Shown here one piece after another: positions 1-8,231 of a DNA stretch of 64,000 nucleotides. Position numbers and translations under genes: made by a program. The number at the start of each line of letters is the position of its first letter. Positions within the stretch are counted from its first letter, which is position 1. Under the pieces are notes generated by a model, which had not been told where the DNA came from, did no database searches, and saw only the letters and a program-made list of their open reading frames with translations. Location: contig NZ_BOQP01000029.1 of NCBI RefSeq assembly GCF_018332715.1, positions 62,001 through 126,000 on the forward strand, given 5' to 3'. The DNA is from Winogradskya consettensis. Lineage in GTDB: Bacteria; Actinomycetota; Actinomycetes; Mycobacteriales; Micromonosporaceae.

Positions 1-114
1 GGGGTACCTGGAGTCTTCAAACGTAACGCGACAGTGCGACAGAAATATGACCCGCAGCCGAACGCGCGGATGTAGCGCGCGCCCGTCATGCTGGAAGCAG
101 CGAAAGGGGACAAC

Positions 115-471
115 ATGGCTAGAACGTTGCGTCGGACCGCTGCGTTCACCGCGCTCGCCAAGCAGTTGATGTCGGGCGCGAGGGGTGGTCCCTCGCTGAG
201 CACCCGGCTGGCTGCGGTGCCGCGGATGATCAAGGCTACGGCCCGCCGGGAGTACGACGGCGGGATGCGGGTGGCGATGATGGCCGCTGCCACGGCGTAC
301 GTCATCTCGCCCCTGGATTTTGTGCCCGAGGCCTTCCTGTTCGTCGTCGGGCTCGCCGACGACGCCGTCATGATCACGTGGCTCGCGGGCAGTGTGCTCA
401 GTGAGACCGAGCGCTTCCTGGAGTGGGAGAAGCATCGAGATGCGGTCCTACCCGGGACAGTGCGTCCCTGA
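115..471 (+). CDS. DUF1232 (YkvA-like) membrane protein
   Basis: A 118-residue protein. Residues 61-90 hold the DUF1232 signature, a hydrophobic stretch beginning AYVISPLDFVPE and followed by a G-L-A-D-D motif; the family is membrane-associated and of unknown function. An in-frame ATG lies 27 bp upstream at 88, but the ATG at 115 is preceded by GAAAGGGGA at a good distance, so I start there. The N-terminal 50 residues are basic and probably cytoplasmic. It is followed 49 bp later by cbs on the same strand. Family assignment is firm; no role can be inferred. Confidence 0.85.
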   Translation: MARTLRRTAAFTALAKQLMSGARGGPSLSTRLAAVPRMIKATARREYDGGMRVAMMAAATAYVISPLDFVPEAFLFVVGLADDAVMITWLAGSVLSETERFLEWEKHRDAVLPGTVRP

Positions 472-520
472 CCCGTAGGCTGACCTGACCATAGGTCGGC
501 ACGGAGAAGGGCACACTGAC

Positions 521-1879
521 GTGCGGTATTACGACAACGTCGTCGAGATCATCGGGGACACCCCCCTCGTCCGGCTGCGTAGCGTCACCGAGGGCATCGC
601 GGCGACGGTTCTGGCCAAGGTGGAGTATTTCAATCCGGGCGGGTCGGTGAAGGACCGGATCGCCCTGCGGATGGTGGAGGACGCCGAGAAGGCGGGCCTG
701 CTCAAGCCGGGTGGGACGATCGTCGAGCCCACCAGCGGCAACACCGGTGTGGGGCTCGCCCTGGTGGCTCAGCTGCGCGGCTATCGCTGCGTCTTCGTCT
801 GTCCCGACAAGGTCAGCGAGGACAAGCAGAACGTGCTCCGGGCGTACGGTGCGGAGGTTGTTGTCTGTCCGACCGCAGTTGCCCCTGAGGACCCGCGGTC
901 GTACTACAACGTCTCCGACCGGCTGACCCGCGAGATTCCGGGCGCCTGGAAGCCCGACCAGTACAGCAACCCGGCGAACCCGCGCTCGCACTACGAGGAG
1001 ACCGGCCCCGAGATCTGGAAGCAGACCGAGGGCCGGATCACCCACTTCGTCGCGGGCATGGGCACGGGCGGCACGATCAGCGGTGTCGGGAAATACCTCA
1101 AGGAGCAGGGCACGGTCAAGGTCATCGGCGCGGACCCGGAGGGTTCCGTCTACTCCGGGGGCACCGGCCGGCCGTACCTCGTCGAGGGTGTCGGTGAGGA
1201 CTTCTGGCCGACCACCTATGACCGGGACATCAGCGACGGCGTCATCGAGGTGTCCGACTCGGACTCGTTCGAGATGACCCGCCGCCTGGCCCGCGAGGAG
1301 GGCCTGCTGGTCGGCGGCAGCTGCGGCATGGCCGTGGTCGCGGCGCTCGAGGTCGCCCGCAAGGCCGGCCCCGACGACGTGATCGTGGTGCTGCTCCCGG
1401 ACGGTGGCCGCGGCTATCTTTCCAAGATCTTCAACGACAGCTGGATGGCACGGTACGGCTTCCTGTCGGCCACCGACGGCACGCCCACGGTGTCGGCGGC
1501 CCTGGCCTCGAAGAGCGGCTCGATGCCCCCTCTCGTGCACGTCCACCCGACCGAGACGGTGCGCGACGCGATCGACTACATGCGCGAGTACGGCGTCAGC
1601 CAGCTCCCCGTCCTCAAGGCGGAGCCCCCGGTCGTGACGGGTGAGGTGGCCGGCTCCATCGCGGAGAAGGCGCTGCTGGACGCCCTGTTCACGGGTCAGG
1701 CCCATCTGCACGACACGATCGAGCGCCACATGGGCGAGCCGCTCCCGATGATCGGCGGCGGTCAGCCGGTCGGCGAGGCGGTGGCCCTGCTGGAGAAGTC
1801 GGACGCGGCGATGGTCCTGGTCGACGGCAAGCCCGCCGGCGTCCTCACCCGCCAGGATCTCCTGGCCCACCTCAGCTGA
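521..1879 (+). CDS. cbs: cystathionine beta-synthase (PLP)
   Basis: This 452-aa enzyme condenses serine with homocysteine to cystathionine, the first step of reverse transsulfuration. Residues 1-320 form a fold-type II PLP domain: the Schiff-base lysine is K44 in NPGGSVKDR, the substrate loop is TSGNTG (71-76), and the phosphate-binding loop is GTGGTISG (181-188). The last ~110 residues look like a CBS-domain pair. Length and order match the mycobacterial Cbs (Rv1077 class). An O-acetylserine sulfhydrylase is the alternative, but the C-terminal CBS module argues against it. The GTG start has GGAGAAGG 10 nt upstream. A strong hairpin follows the stop. Confidence 0.93.
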   Translation: MRYYDNVVEIIGDTPLVRLRSVTEGIAATVLAKVEYFNPGGSVKDRIALRMVEDAEKAGLLKPGGTIVEPTSGNTGVGLALVAQLRGYRCVFVCPDKVSEDKQNVLRAYGAEVVVCPTAVAPEDPRSYYNVSDRLTREIPGAWKPDQYSNPANPRSHYEETGPEIWKQTEGRITHFVAGMGTGGTISGVGKYLKEQGTVKVIGADPEGSVYSGGTGRPYLVEGVGEDFWPTTYDRDISDGVIEVSDSDSFEMTRRLAREEGLLVGGSCGMAVVAALEVARKAGPDDVIVVLLPDGGRGYLSKIFNDSWMARYGFLSATDGTPTVSAALASKSGSMPPLVHVHPTETVRDAIDYMREYGVSQLPVLKAEPPVVTGEVAGSIAEKALLDALFTGQAHLHDTIERHMGEPLPMIGGGQPVGEAVALLEKSDAAMVLVDGKPAGVLTRQDLLAHLS

Positions 1880-1882
1880 AGG

Positions 1883-1916
1883 CACGGTGATCGGCAGATC
1901 GTTGCCGATCACCGTG
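1883..1916 (+). terminator. stem-loop after cbs
   Basis: A perfect 14-bp stem (1883-1896 with 1903-1916) closes a 6-nt loop GATCGT, 3 bp after the cbs stop codon. There is no U-tract, which is usual for actinobacterial terminators. Confidence 0.8.
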
Positions 1917-2035
1917 GCAGCCATCGGTCGTCACTGATAGTTGCCGAGGTCGCACACTCAGTCCGATCGGTGCGGGGTTGCCGGGCGTTGTATTGGTAGG
2001 AACGCCAGCGACGCATCGGGGAGGTTTGAGGAGAA

Positions 2036-2311
2036 ATGGTCATCGTCGACCAGTCCGCGCCGGCCGGTGTTGTGGACCGCCTGCTCTGGCAGGACGCCCA
2101 GCGGATGCTCGGGCGGCACTCGGAGGCCGGGCATGACGGCAACTGTGTCTGGTGTGGATGGCGCTGGCCCTGCGCGCCACGCCGGATAGCCGAGCGTGCC
2201 GACCTGGCCTCCCGGCGCCCGTGGCGCGAGGCCTGGACGGTCCGCCATGACCTCAACAGCATGCGCGACCTGCCCAACATGCAGGACGACAAACGCAGAC
2301 GCCGGACCTGA
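2036..2311 (+). CDS. small hypothetical protein with CxxC motif
   Basis: A 91-aa basic protein with the cysteine motif CVWCGWRWPC at residues 37-46, followed by an Arg-rich tail. The pattern suggests a small metal-binding module, but I do not recognise a named family. The ATG has an excellent ribosome-binding site (GAGGAGAA, 4-6 nt upstream). It lies alone between two hairpins and converges with the SARP gene. Real gene likely; function unknown. Confidence 0.65.
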   Translation: MVIVDQSAPAGVVDRLLWQDAQRMLGRHSEAGHDGNCVWCGWRWPCAPRRIAERADLASRRPWREAWTVRHDLNSMRDLPNMQDDKRRRRT

Positions 2312-2511
2312 CGACGGGCGTCGTCCACGTGGCTCGACCGTCCCCCGGCAAGAGCCTCCGGATCGACGCCTACCCGCGGTGATGCCGTGCGTAGCCCCGC
2401 CAGCGCGCCGGTGTCCCGCACCCCGGACCCGCCCAGAACCGACCGACCGGCACGCCTCCGCCGGTCGGCGCCTCCGGCCAGGCGCAGCAACCGGTTCGGG
2501 CGGGCGCGGTA

Positions 2512-2567
2512 GGCGGGAGTGCGTGACCACAGGTTCCCCCGCATTCACTCGGTCACGCACTTCCGCC
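2512..2567. terminator. bidirectional stem-loop between convergent genes
   Basis: A 17-bp stem (2512-2528 with 2551-2567, one G-T wobble) closes a 22-nt loop. It sits 200 bp after the + strand small gene and immediately after the stop of the - strand SARP gene, so it can serve both. Confidence 0.7.
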
Positions 2568-2570
2568 CTA

Positions 2571-5312
2571 CTACTTCAGTTTCTCCCGGACAACCGAGGC
2601 GTCCTTGAGGTCCACCTCGTCGAGGATGGTCAGCGCCTGCCGCCAGCTGTCCCGCGCCGCGTCGGTCTGGCCCGCCGCCGCATACGTGTCCCCGAGCCGG
2701 TGCAACGTGGTCCCCTGCTGGTACCGATCGCCCAGCTCAACGCTCATCTCGTGCACCCGGCGGTGCTCGGCGATCGCGGCGGCGTGACGACCCGAATGCT
2801 GCAGGGCGTACGCGAGACTGTCCCGGGCGTACGTCTCCCCGAACTTGTCGTCCTGCGCGGCGAAAAGCTCGACCCCGCGGACGCAGTTGGCGATCGCCGC
2901 CTCGAAGTCACCGGCGAGCGCCTGAGCCCAGCCCAGGTTGTTGTACGCCCCGGCGAGCTGACCCGTGAGCCCCGCCCGCGTCACGAGTTCGAGCTTGCGC
3001 TGGGCGAGCTCCAGGGCGACGTCGTACCGACCCTCGCGCTCCTCGATCCAGGCGAGCTGACCGAAGCAGCGCCCCTGCGCGTCGAGGTCGCCGAGCTGTT
3101 CGTAGATCGCCAGCGCCGGTAGCAGGCTCTCCCGCGCGTCGTCGTAGCGCCGCAGCCGGACACACGCGTTGGCCATGTCGCGCAAACTGCGTGCCTGTGC
3201 GGGCAGGTCGCCTGCCTGCTGGGCCGCGGCGAGCCCGGTGCGGTGGACGGCGTACCACTCGTTCCAATGACCGCTGCGGCTCAGATAGGTGCTCAACGTC
3301 CAGGCCAGGTCCGAGGAGCGCCGGTGCTCGCCGGTCTCCGCCGCGAGCCGGACAGCCTCGATGGCGGCCTGGTATTCCGTGGCGAACCACGCCATCGCGG
3401 CCGTGTCCGTGGCGAACTGCTCCGGGCGGGATGCGTCGGCGGGCGTGCCCAGCTCGATCGGGGGCCGGGCCGGGTAGATCATCCGGTCGGCAGCGGCCGC
3501 GCTGTGCAGGTAGTGGTCGAGCAGGCGGTGCCAGGCCGCGGTCCGGTCGGGCTCGGTGTCGATCTCGCGGGCCAGTTCCCCGGCGTACGCATGCAGCAGA
3601 TCGTGTGTCGTGTAGTGCTCGTCCCCGACGCGGGAAACCAGCTGCGCGTCCACCAATTCGTCCAGCTGCCCAGCGTGAAGTGCGGCCACCGCCGCCGTGG
3701 AGATCGCGCCGCCGATCCGCAGGTGCAACAGCCGGAACAGCCGCGCCGCATCCGGGCTGAGCGTGCGGTACGACAACGCGAACACGCCCCGCACATCCGT
3801 GGCCCGATCGCTCATGGTGAACGCGTCCAGCGTCCCCCGGGCCGCGCGCAGCCGATCCACGTACGAAGCCAGCGAGGTGCTGCTCGCCGCGCGGGCCGCC
3901 GCGACGGCGAGGGCGAGCGGCAGCCGGCTGCACTCCTCGATAAGTGCGCTGACCGCCGACGGTTCCTCGTCGAGCCGGTCCGCACCGATCCGCTGGGCGA
4001 GCAGGACACGGGCCTCGGCCGGGTCGAGCAGCCGCAACGCCAGCTGCGCGGCGCCCTCGCTCACCACCAGCCCGGCGAGCGGGTCGCGGCTGGTCACCAC
4101 GGCGAGGCTGCCGGGTGCGCCGGGCAGCAGGTCGCGCACCTGGTCGGCGTCGTGGGCGTCGTCGAGCAGGATCAACATCCGCCGCCCGGCCAGCAGGCTG
4201 CGATAGAGCCCGATCCGGGCCTGGTGCGTGGCGGGGATGTCCTCGGGCGGGACCTCGAGCGCGTCGAGAAATCCGAGAAGCGCCTCCTCGGCGGGCAGCG
4301 GCTGACCGCGCGTGGAGAAGCCCCGGAGTCCTACGTAGAGCTGGCCGTCGGGGAAGCGGCTCGCGACCCGGCGGGCCCAGTGCACGGCGAGCGCGGACTT
4401 GCCCACCCCCGCGGTGCCCGTGATGACCACACAGGACCGGGCACCCAGCAGGGCGTCCAGCTCGTCGAGCTGCCGGGTGCGGCCGGCGAAGGGCAGGTCG
4501 GCGGGCAGCTGGGCGGGCGCGGGCCGGCGGTTTCCCGACACGGTGACCGGCCCGTTGAGGACGGCCCGGAAAACCCGCTGCACGGCCACCCCGGGATCGA
4601 GGCCTAGCTCGGCGGCGAGTCGCTTGCGCAGATTCTGGTACGCGTCGACAGCCTCCGACCGCCGCCCCGCCCCGGTCAGCGCGAGCATGAGCAACTCGAC
4701 GAACCGTTCCCGGAACGGGTGCTGGTCGACCAGCACCGTGAGCTCGTCCACGACCTCCGTGGGCCGGCCGAGATCGAGCTCCCAGCCGAACCGGGTCTCC
4801 AACGCCCGCAGGTGTCGTTCTTCGAGGTTCTGTGCGGCGGCCCGCAGGTACGCCGTGTCGAGCCCGCTCAGCGCCGGCCCGTGCCACAACTCCAGGGCGG
4901 CGGCCAGCTCGGCGCTCGCGTCGGCGATCCGCCCGGCGGCGCCCAGCTCCTCGGCACGCGCCACACCCGCGTCGAACGCGGCCAGGTCGAACGGGATGGC
5001 GTCGAGCCGCAGCAGATATCCGGGGGAGCGGCGCAGGATCACCTCGTCGCCGAGCCCGCCCTCGCGCAGCCTGTTGCGCAGCGTCGAGACCCTGTTCTGC
5101 ACCTGGATCCGCGCGCCGGCCGGCGGCTGGTCGTCCCACACGGCGTCGATGAGCTGCTCGACCGAGACCACCCGCCCGGCGTTCAGCAGCAGGCAGGCCA
5201 GCAGGCTCCGGGCCCGTTCACCACCGAACGCGATGGCCGACTCCGGCCCCCGCGCCTCGACGGGTCCGAGCACCCAGAACCCTCGTCCGCGCCGGCCCCC
5301 GTCTCTGATCAT
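2571..5312 (-). CDS. SARP/AfsR-family transcriptional regulator (BTAD, NB-ARC, TPR)
   Basis: A 913-aa regulator. Residues 10-100 form an OmpR-type winged helix, ~105-250 the bacterial transcriptional activation domain, and ~275-560 an NB-ARC ATPase with P-loop GTAGVGKSA (299-307) and a Walker B-like LILLDDAHDADQ. From ~690 to the end there are tetratricopeptide repeats. This is the large AfsR-like architecture, which in actinomycetes activates secondary metabolism or morphological genes; no biosynthetic cluster is in this window, so the targets are unknown. No Shine-Dalgarno precedes the ATG. Instead TAGGTT lies 9 nt upstream, suggesting a leaderless transcript. A palindrome spans the start codon and an inverted repeat lies in the promoter. 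Confidence 0.93.
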   Translation of the reverse strand: MIRDGGRRGRGFWVLGPVEARGPESAIAFGGERARSLLACLLLNAGRVVSVEQLIDAVWDDQPPAGARIQVQNRVSTLRNRLREGGLGDEVILRRSPGYLLRLDAIPFDLAAFDAGVARAEELGAAGRIADASAELAAALELWHGPALSGLDTAYLRAAAQNLEERHLRALETRFGWELDLGRPTEVVDELTVLVDQHPFRERFVELLMLALTGAGRRSEAVDAYQNLRKRLAAELGLDPGVAVQRVFRAVLNGPVTVSGNRRPAPAQLPADLPFAGRTRQLDELDALLGARSCVVITGTAGVGKSALAVHWARRVASRFPDGQLYVGLRGFSTRGQPLPAEEALLGFLDALEVPPEDIPATHQARIGLYRSLLAGRRMLILLDDAHDADQVRDLLPGAPGSLAVVTSRDPLAGLVVSEGAAQLALRLLDPAEARVLLAQRIGADRLDEEPSAVSALIEECSRLPLALAVAAARAASSTSLASYVDRLRAARGTLDAFTMSDRATDVRGVFALSYRTLSPDAARLFRLLHLRIGGAISTAAVAALHAGQLDELVDAQLVSRVGDEHYTTHDLLHAYAGELAREIDTEPDRTAAWHRLLDHYLHSAAAADRMIYPARPPIELGTPADASRPEQFATDTAAMAWFATEYQAAIEAVRLAAETGEHRRSSDLAWTLSTYLSRSGHWNEWYAVHRTGLAAAQQAGDLPAQARSLRDMANACVRLRRYDDARESLLPALAIYEQLGDLDAQGRCFGQLAWIEEREGRYDVALELAQRKLELVTRAGLTGQLAGAYNNLGWAQALAGDFEAAIANCVRGVELFAAQDDKFGETYARDSLAYALQHSGRHAAAIAEHRRVHEMSVELGDRYQQGTTLHRLGDTYAAAGQTDAARDSWRQALTILDEVDLKDASVVREKLK

Positions 5313-5365
5313 GATCAGCGAAACCTATCTCTCCGTGGCGCCCTATGAAAAATCTATGGCGCCAC
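5305..5365 (-). promoter_or_regulatory. SARP gene promoter with two dyads
   Basis: Reading the - strand, TTTTCA (-35-like), 18 bp, then TAGGTT (complement of 5322-5327) end 9 nt before the ATG, fitting a leaderless promoter. An inverted repeat GTGGCGCC (5335-5342) / GGCGCCAC (5358-5365) brackets the -35 region. A 14-bp palindrome CTGATCATGATCAG (5305-5318) covers the start codon. Both could be operators; autoregulation is inference. Confidence 0.5.
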
Positions 5366-5489
5366 CGGATTAGCTTCCTCGCCGGGTGATCGGCCGGTGC
5401 GTGTGCGTTGCTCGCCCCTCGAGGCGACGCGACAATCGGGGGGTACCGGCCGGTCCCCGCCCCAGGCCGGACCGGTCCGTAGGCCCCCC

Positions 5490-6011
5490 TCAGGCCGGTC
5501 CGGCCCCGGGCCCCACACCTCGCGAATAACGCATCTGCAGCACCGGCTCGGCGCCGATCGGCTCCACGCGGGTGGTGCCGTCCGCTGCCCACCCACCCTT
5601 TTCGTAAAAGGCGCGGGCCCGTGCGTTGCCTTCCAGGACCCAGAGCACAGCCCGATATCCGTACGCCGTGAGCGCACCCAGCGCGTCCACCATCAACGCC
5701 CGCCCGACCCCTTTCCCCACGAAGTCGGGGTCGGCGTGGATAGCGCCCAGTTCACCGGTCCCGTCCTGCTCGCTGGGACCGAGATAGGTGAAACCGGCGA
5801 GCCGCCCGTCGGCGATCGCGACGGTCATCCGGTGGTTGTCGGCCTCCCATTTCCACCGCTCGCTCCACCATTCACCGAGCGCGGCCGGCGAGCCGAAGGT
5901 CAGCGCTTCGGGAGTGAGGATGTCCGCGTAGGCCGAGGCCCGTGACCGGTAGTGCAGGTCGCCGATGCCCAGCAGATCGTCGTCAGTTACGGGACGCAGA
6001 AGCAGGCTCAT
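5490..6011 (-). CDS. GNAT family N-acetyltransferase
   Basis: A 173-aa GCN5-related acetyltransferase. The acetyl-CoA binding region is visible as the V-G-K-G-V-G-R-A-L motif (Q/RxxGxG/A signature) near residue 107, and the C-terminal NARARAFYEKGGW segment is typical of motif B. The substrate cannot be predicted. Its start overlaps the end of the RNase Z gene by 29 bp on the same strand, so the two are probably co-transcribed. Confidence 0.88.
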   Translation of the reverse strand: MSLLLRPVTDDDLLGIGDLHYRSRASAYADILTPEALTFGSPAALGEWWSERWKWEADNHRMTVAIADGRLAGFTYLGPSEQDGTGELGAIHADPDFVGKGVGRALMVDALGALTAYGYRAVLWVLEGNARARAFYEKGGWAADGTTRVEPIGAEPVLQMRYSRGVGPGAGPA

Positions 6012-6912
6012 GGGACAAACTTAGACGCGGGGGGACTTTCACCCGCATCAAGTCTTCCGCGAGCACGATGTCGCCGTCGAACTCCGCGCGCGCTTCGTCG
6101 AGGAAACGCGTGCTGTCTGCGTACCGTTGGGAGAAGTGGGTCAGCACCAGCGTGCGCGCCCCCGACTGCCGGGCCACCGACGCGGCCTGGCCTGCCGTCA
6201 GATGGCCGACCTCAGCGGCCATCGCGGCGTCCTGCGCCAGGAACGTCGACTCGATCACGAGCAGGTCGGCGCCCTCGGCCAGCGCGAAAACGCTGTCGCA
6301 CAGCCCGGTGTCCATGATGAACGCGAACTTCTGGCCCGGGCGGGGCACGCTCACGTCGTCGAGGGAGACCCGGCCGGATCGCCCGGTCCGCTGCAGCTCA
6401 CCCACGGCGGGACCGCTGATTCCGTACGCCGAGAGCAGCGCCGCCACCATGCGCCGTCCGTCGGGCTCGACCAGTCGGTAGCCGTACGTCTCGATGGAAT
6501 GCCGCAGTGGCAGCGCCGTGAGCGCGCCCGCGGAGGTCTCGACCCGGAAACCCGGCCCGACTGGCTCGGGCCGCAGATCGGCGACGTCGTAGAAGCTGGT
6601 GGCGTGCCACAACCGGTCGAGGTATTGACGCCCGCCGGCCGGGAAATGCACGCGGACGGGGTGCGGCACCTTGTCCAGGGAGATGCGCTGGATGATGCCG
6701 GGCAGCCCGAGTGAATGGTCGCCGTGGAAATGCGTGATGCAGATGCGGGTGAGCGGGGTAACGGCGAGCCCGGCCATCAGCATCTGGCGCTGGGTGCCCT
6801 CACCCGGGTCGAAGAGGATCACCTCGTCGTCCCAGCGCAGCTGATAGCCGTTGTGGTTGCGGTGCCGGGTGGGCACCTGACTGGCCGTGCCCAGAATGGT
6901 CAGCTCGCGCAT
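5983..6912 (-). CDS. rnz: ribonuclease Z (tRNA 3' processing)
   Basis: A 309-aa metallo-beta-lactamase-fold endonuclease that cuts tRNA precursors after the discriminator base. That activity is relevant here because the tRNA genes in this window do not encode CCA. The protein starts MRELTILGTAS, typical of the family, and carries the zinc motif THFHGDHSLGLPG. The open frame extends to 7041, but the upstream 43 codons do not look like RNase Z and the ATG at 6912 gives the standard ~305-aa length. The gene overlaps the GNAT gene downstream. Confidence 0.93.
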   Translation of the reverse strand: MRELTILGTASQVPTRHRNHNGYQLRWDDEVILFDPGEGTQRQMLMAGLAVTPLTRICITHFHGDHSLGLPGIIQRISLDKVPHPVRVHFPAGGRQYLDRLWHATSFYDVADLRPEPVGPGFRVETSAGALTALPLRHSIETYGYRLVEPDGRRMVAALLSAYGISGPAVGELQRTGRSGRVSLDDVSVPRPGQKFAFIMDTGLCDSVFALAEGADLLVIESTFLAQDAAMAAEVGHLTAGQAASVARQSGARTLVLTHFSQRYADSTRFLDEARAEFDGDIVLAEDLMRVKVPPRLSLSHEPASASRN

Positions 6913-7201
6913 TTTCTGTCCCGAAATTAAGGCGACCCCCGGGGACTTCCACACGCTCTCACGAGCGGGTGGTCCGGTCGGACAAGGCCGGATCCCCGGG
7001 GGTCGGGTGGCTGCCTGGTGCTCGCCGAACCGCTGCCACACGGTCTCGACGTACTACACGAACTTTCGAAGCTGTCGAGGACAGCGGCTAGCGGACAGCC
7101 ACCTCACGAGTCCCGATGCTATGCAACTTCGGACCACCTCCCTTCACGTGTACGGCTACGTTAACCACGCGAGGGGCTCGGCGACAACGCTTTTAAGGTC
7201 A

Positions 7202-8155
7202 CTACAACCGAGGGAATACGCGCGGGGACATCTCGGTGCCCTCCACGGCCAGCGATGCGGGGCCCACGATCTGCGGGTCGGGGGTGCGGACGATGTCCGT
7301 GTCCTTGCCGGTGTAGTCGAAGCGGTCGAGCACGTAGCGCATGGCCTCGATCCGGGCCCGCTTCTTGTCGTTGCTCTTCACGACGGTCCACGGCGCGTCG
7401 GCGGTGTCCGTGTAGAAGAACATCGCCTCCTTGGCCTCGGTGTAGTCGCCCCACTTGTCCAGCGACTCGAGATCCATCTTCGAGAGCTTCCACTGCCGGA
7501 CCGGGTCGACCTGCCGGATCGCGAACCGGGTGCGCTGCTCACCCTGGGAGACCGAGAACCAGAACTTGACCAGGTGTACGCCGGAACGCACCAGCATTCG
7601 TTCCAGGTCGGGGGCCTGCCGCATGAACTCGAGATACTCGGCGCGGGTGCAGAACCCCATCACCCGCTCGACGCCGGCCCGGTTGTACCAGGACCGGTCG
7701 AAGAGCACGATCTCGCCGGCGGCGGGCAGGTGCTGGATGTAGCGCTGGAAGTACCACTCGGTGCTCTCGCGCTCGTTCGGCTTCTCCAGCGCCACCACGG
7801 ACGAGCCCCTCGGATTGAGGTGCTCCATGAAGCGCTTGATGGTGCCGCCCTTGCCCGCGGCGTCGCGGCCCTCGAAGAGGATCACCATCCGCTCGCCGGT
7901 GGTCTTGCACCAGTTCTGCAGCTTGAGCAGCTCGATCTGCAGTAGCCGCTTGTCATGGTCGTACTGCATCCGTGGCATGCGCTCGTCGTACGGGTAGTCC
8001 TCGCGCCAGGTGTCCACGGCGCTGCCGTCCGCATTGATCAGCACCGGGTCGTCGTCATCGTTGTCGGAGACCCGGTAGCCGCCGAGCTCGGCGATCGGCC
8101 CCGAGTAGGGCGGGGTGGTCAACTCATCGTCGAACTGGTGCTCCTCGGCCTGCAT
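7202..8155 (-). CDS. ppk2: polyphosphate kinase 2 family protein
   Basis: PPK2 enzymes transfer phosphate between polyphosphate and nucleotides. Walker A is FEGRDAAGKGGTIKR, the PPK2 lid/Walker B region is VLFDRSWYNRAGVERVMGF, and the Q-G-E-Q-x-x-R-F motif follows; together these are diagnostic of class I PPK2. The ATG at 8155 gives 317 aa. A TTG at 8191 would add 12 residues, and neither start has a strong ribosome-binding site. The neighbouring upstream gene encodes a CYTH-CHAD protein, a domain that binds polyphosphate, supporting a polyphosphate role. Confidence 0.93.
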   Translation of the reverse strand: MQAEEHQFDDELTTPPYSGPIAELGGYRVSDNDDDDPVLINADGSAVDTWREDYPYDERMPRMQYDHDKRLLQIELLKLQNWCKTTGERMVILFEGRDAAGKGGTIKRFMEHLNPRGSSVVALEKPNERESTEWYFQRYIQHLPAAGEIVLFDRSWYNRAGVERVMGFCTRAEYLEFMRQAPDLERMLVRSGVHLVKFWFSVSQGEQRTRFAIRQVDPVRQWKLSKMDLESLDKWGDYTEAKEAMFFYTDTADAPWTVVKSNDKKRARIEAMRYVLDRFDYTGKDTDIVRTPDPQIVGPASLAVEGTEMSPRVFPRL

Positions 8156-8231
8156 GAACAAGGTTCTTACCCAGTCGCCGCGACACCCCAACTCGCTAGA
8201 GGTGACTGAAACATGGACGCAGGGTTAACGA

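Noticed and set aside
398..1924. 508-codon - strand frame opposite cbs
   Set aside because: It is the antisense shadow of the well-supported cbs gene; the product is His/Arg/Asp/Val-rich with no motif.
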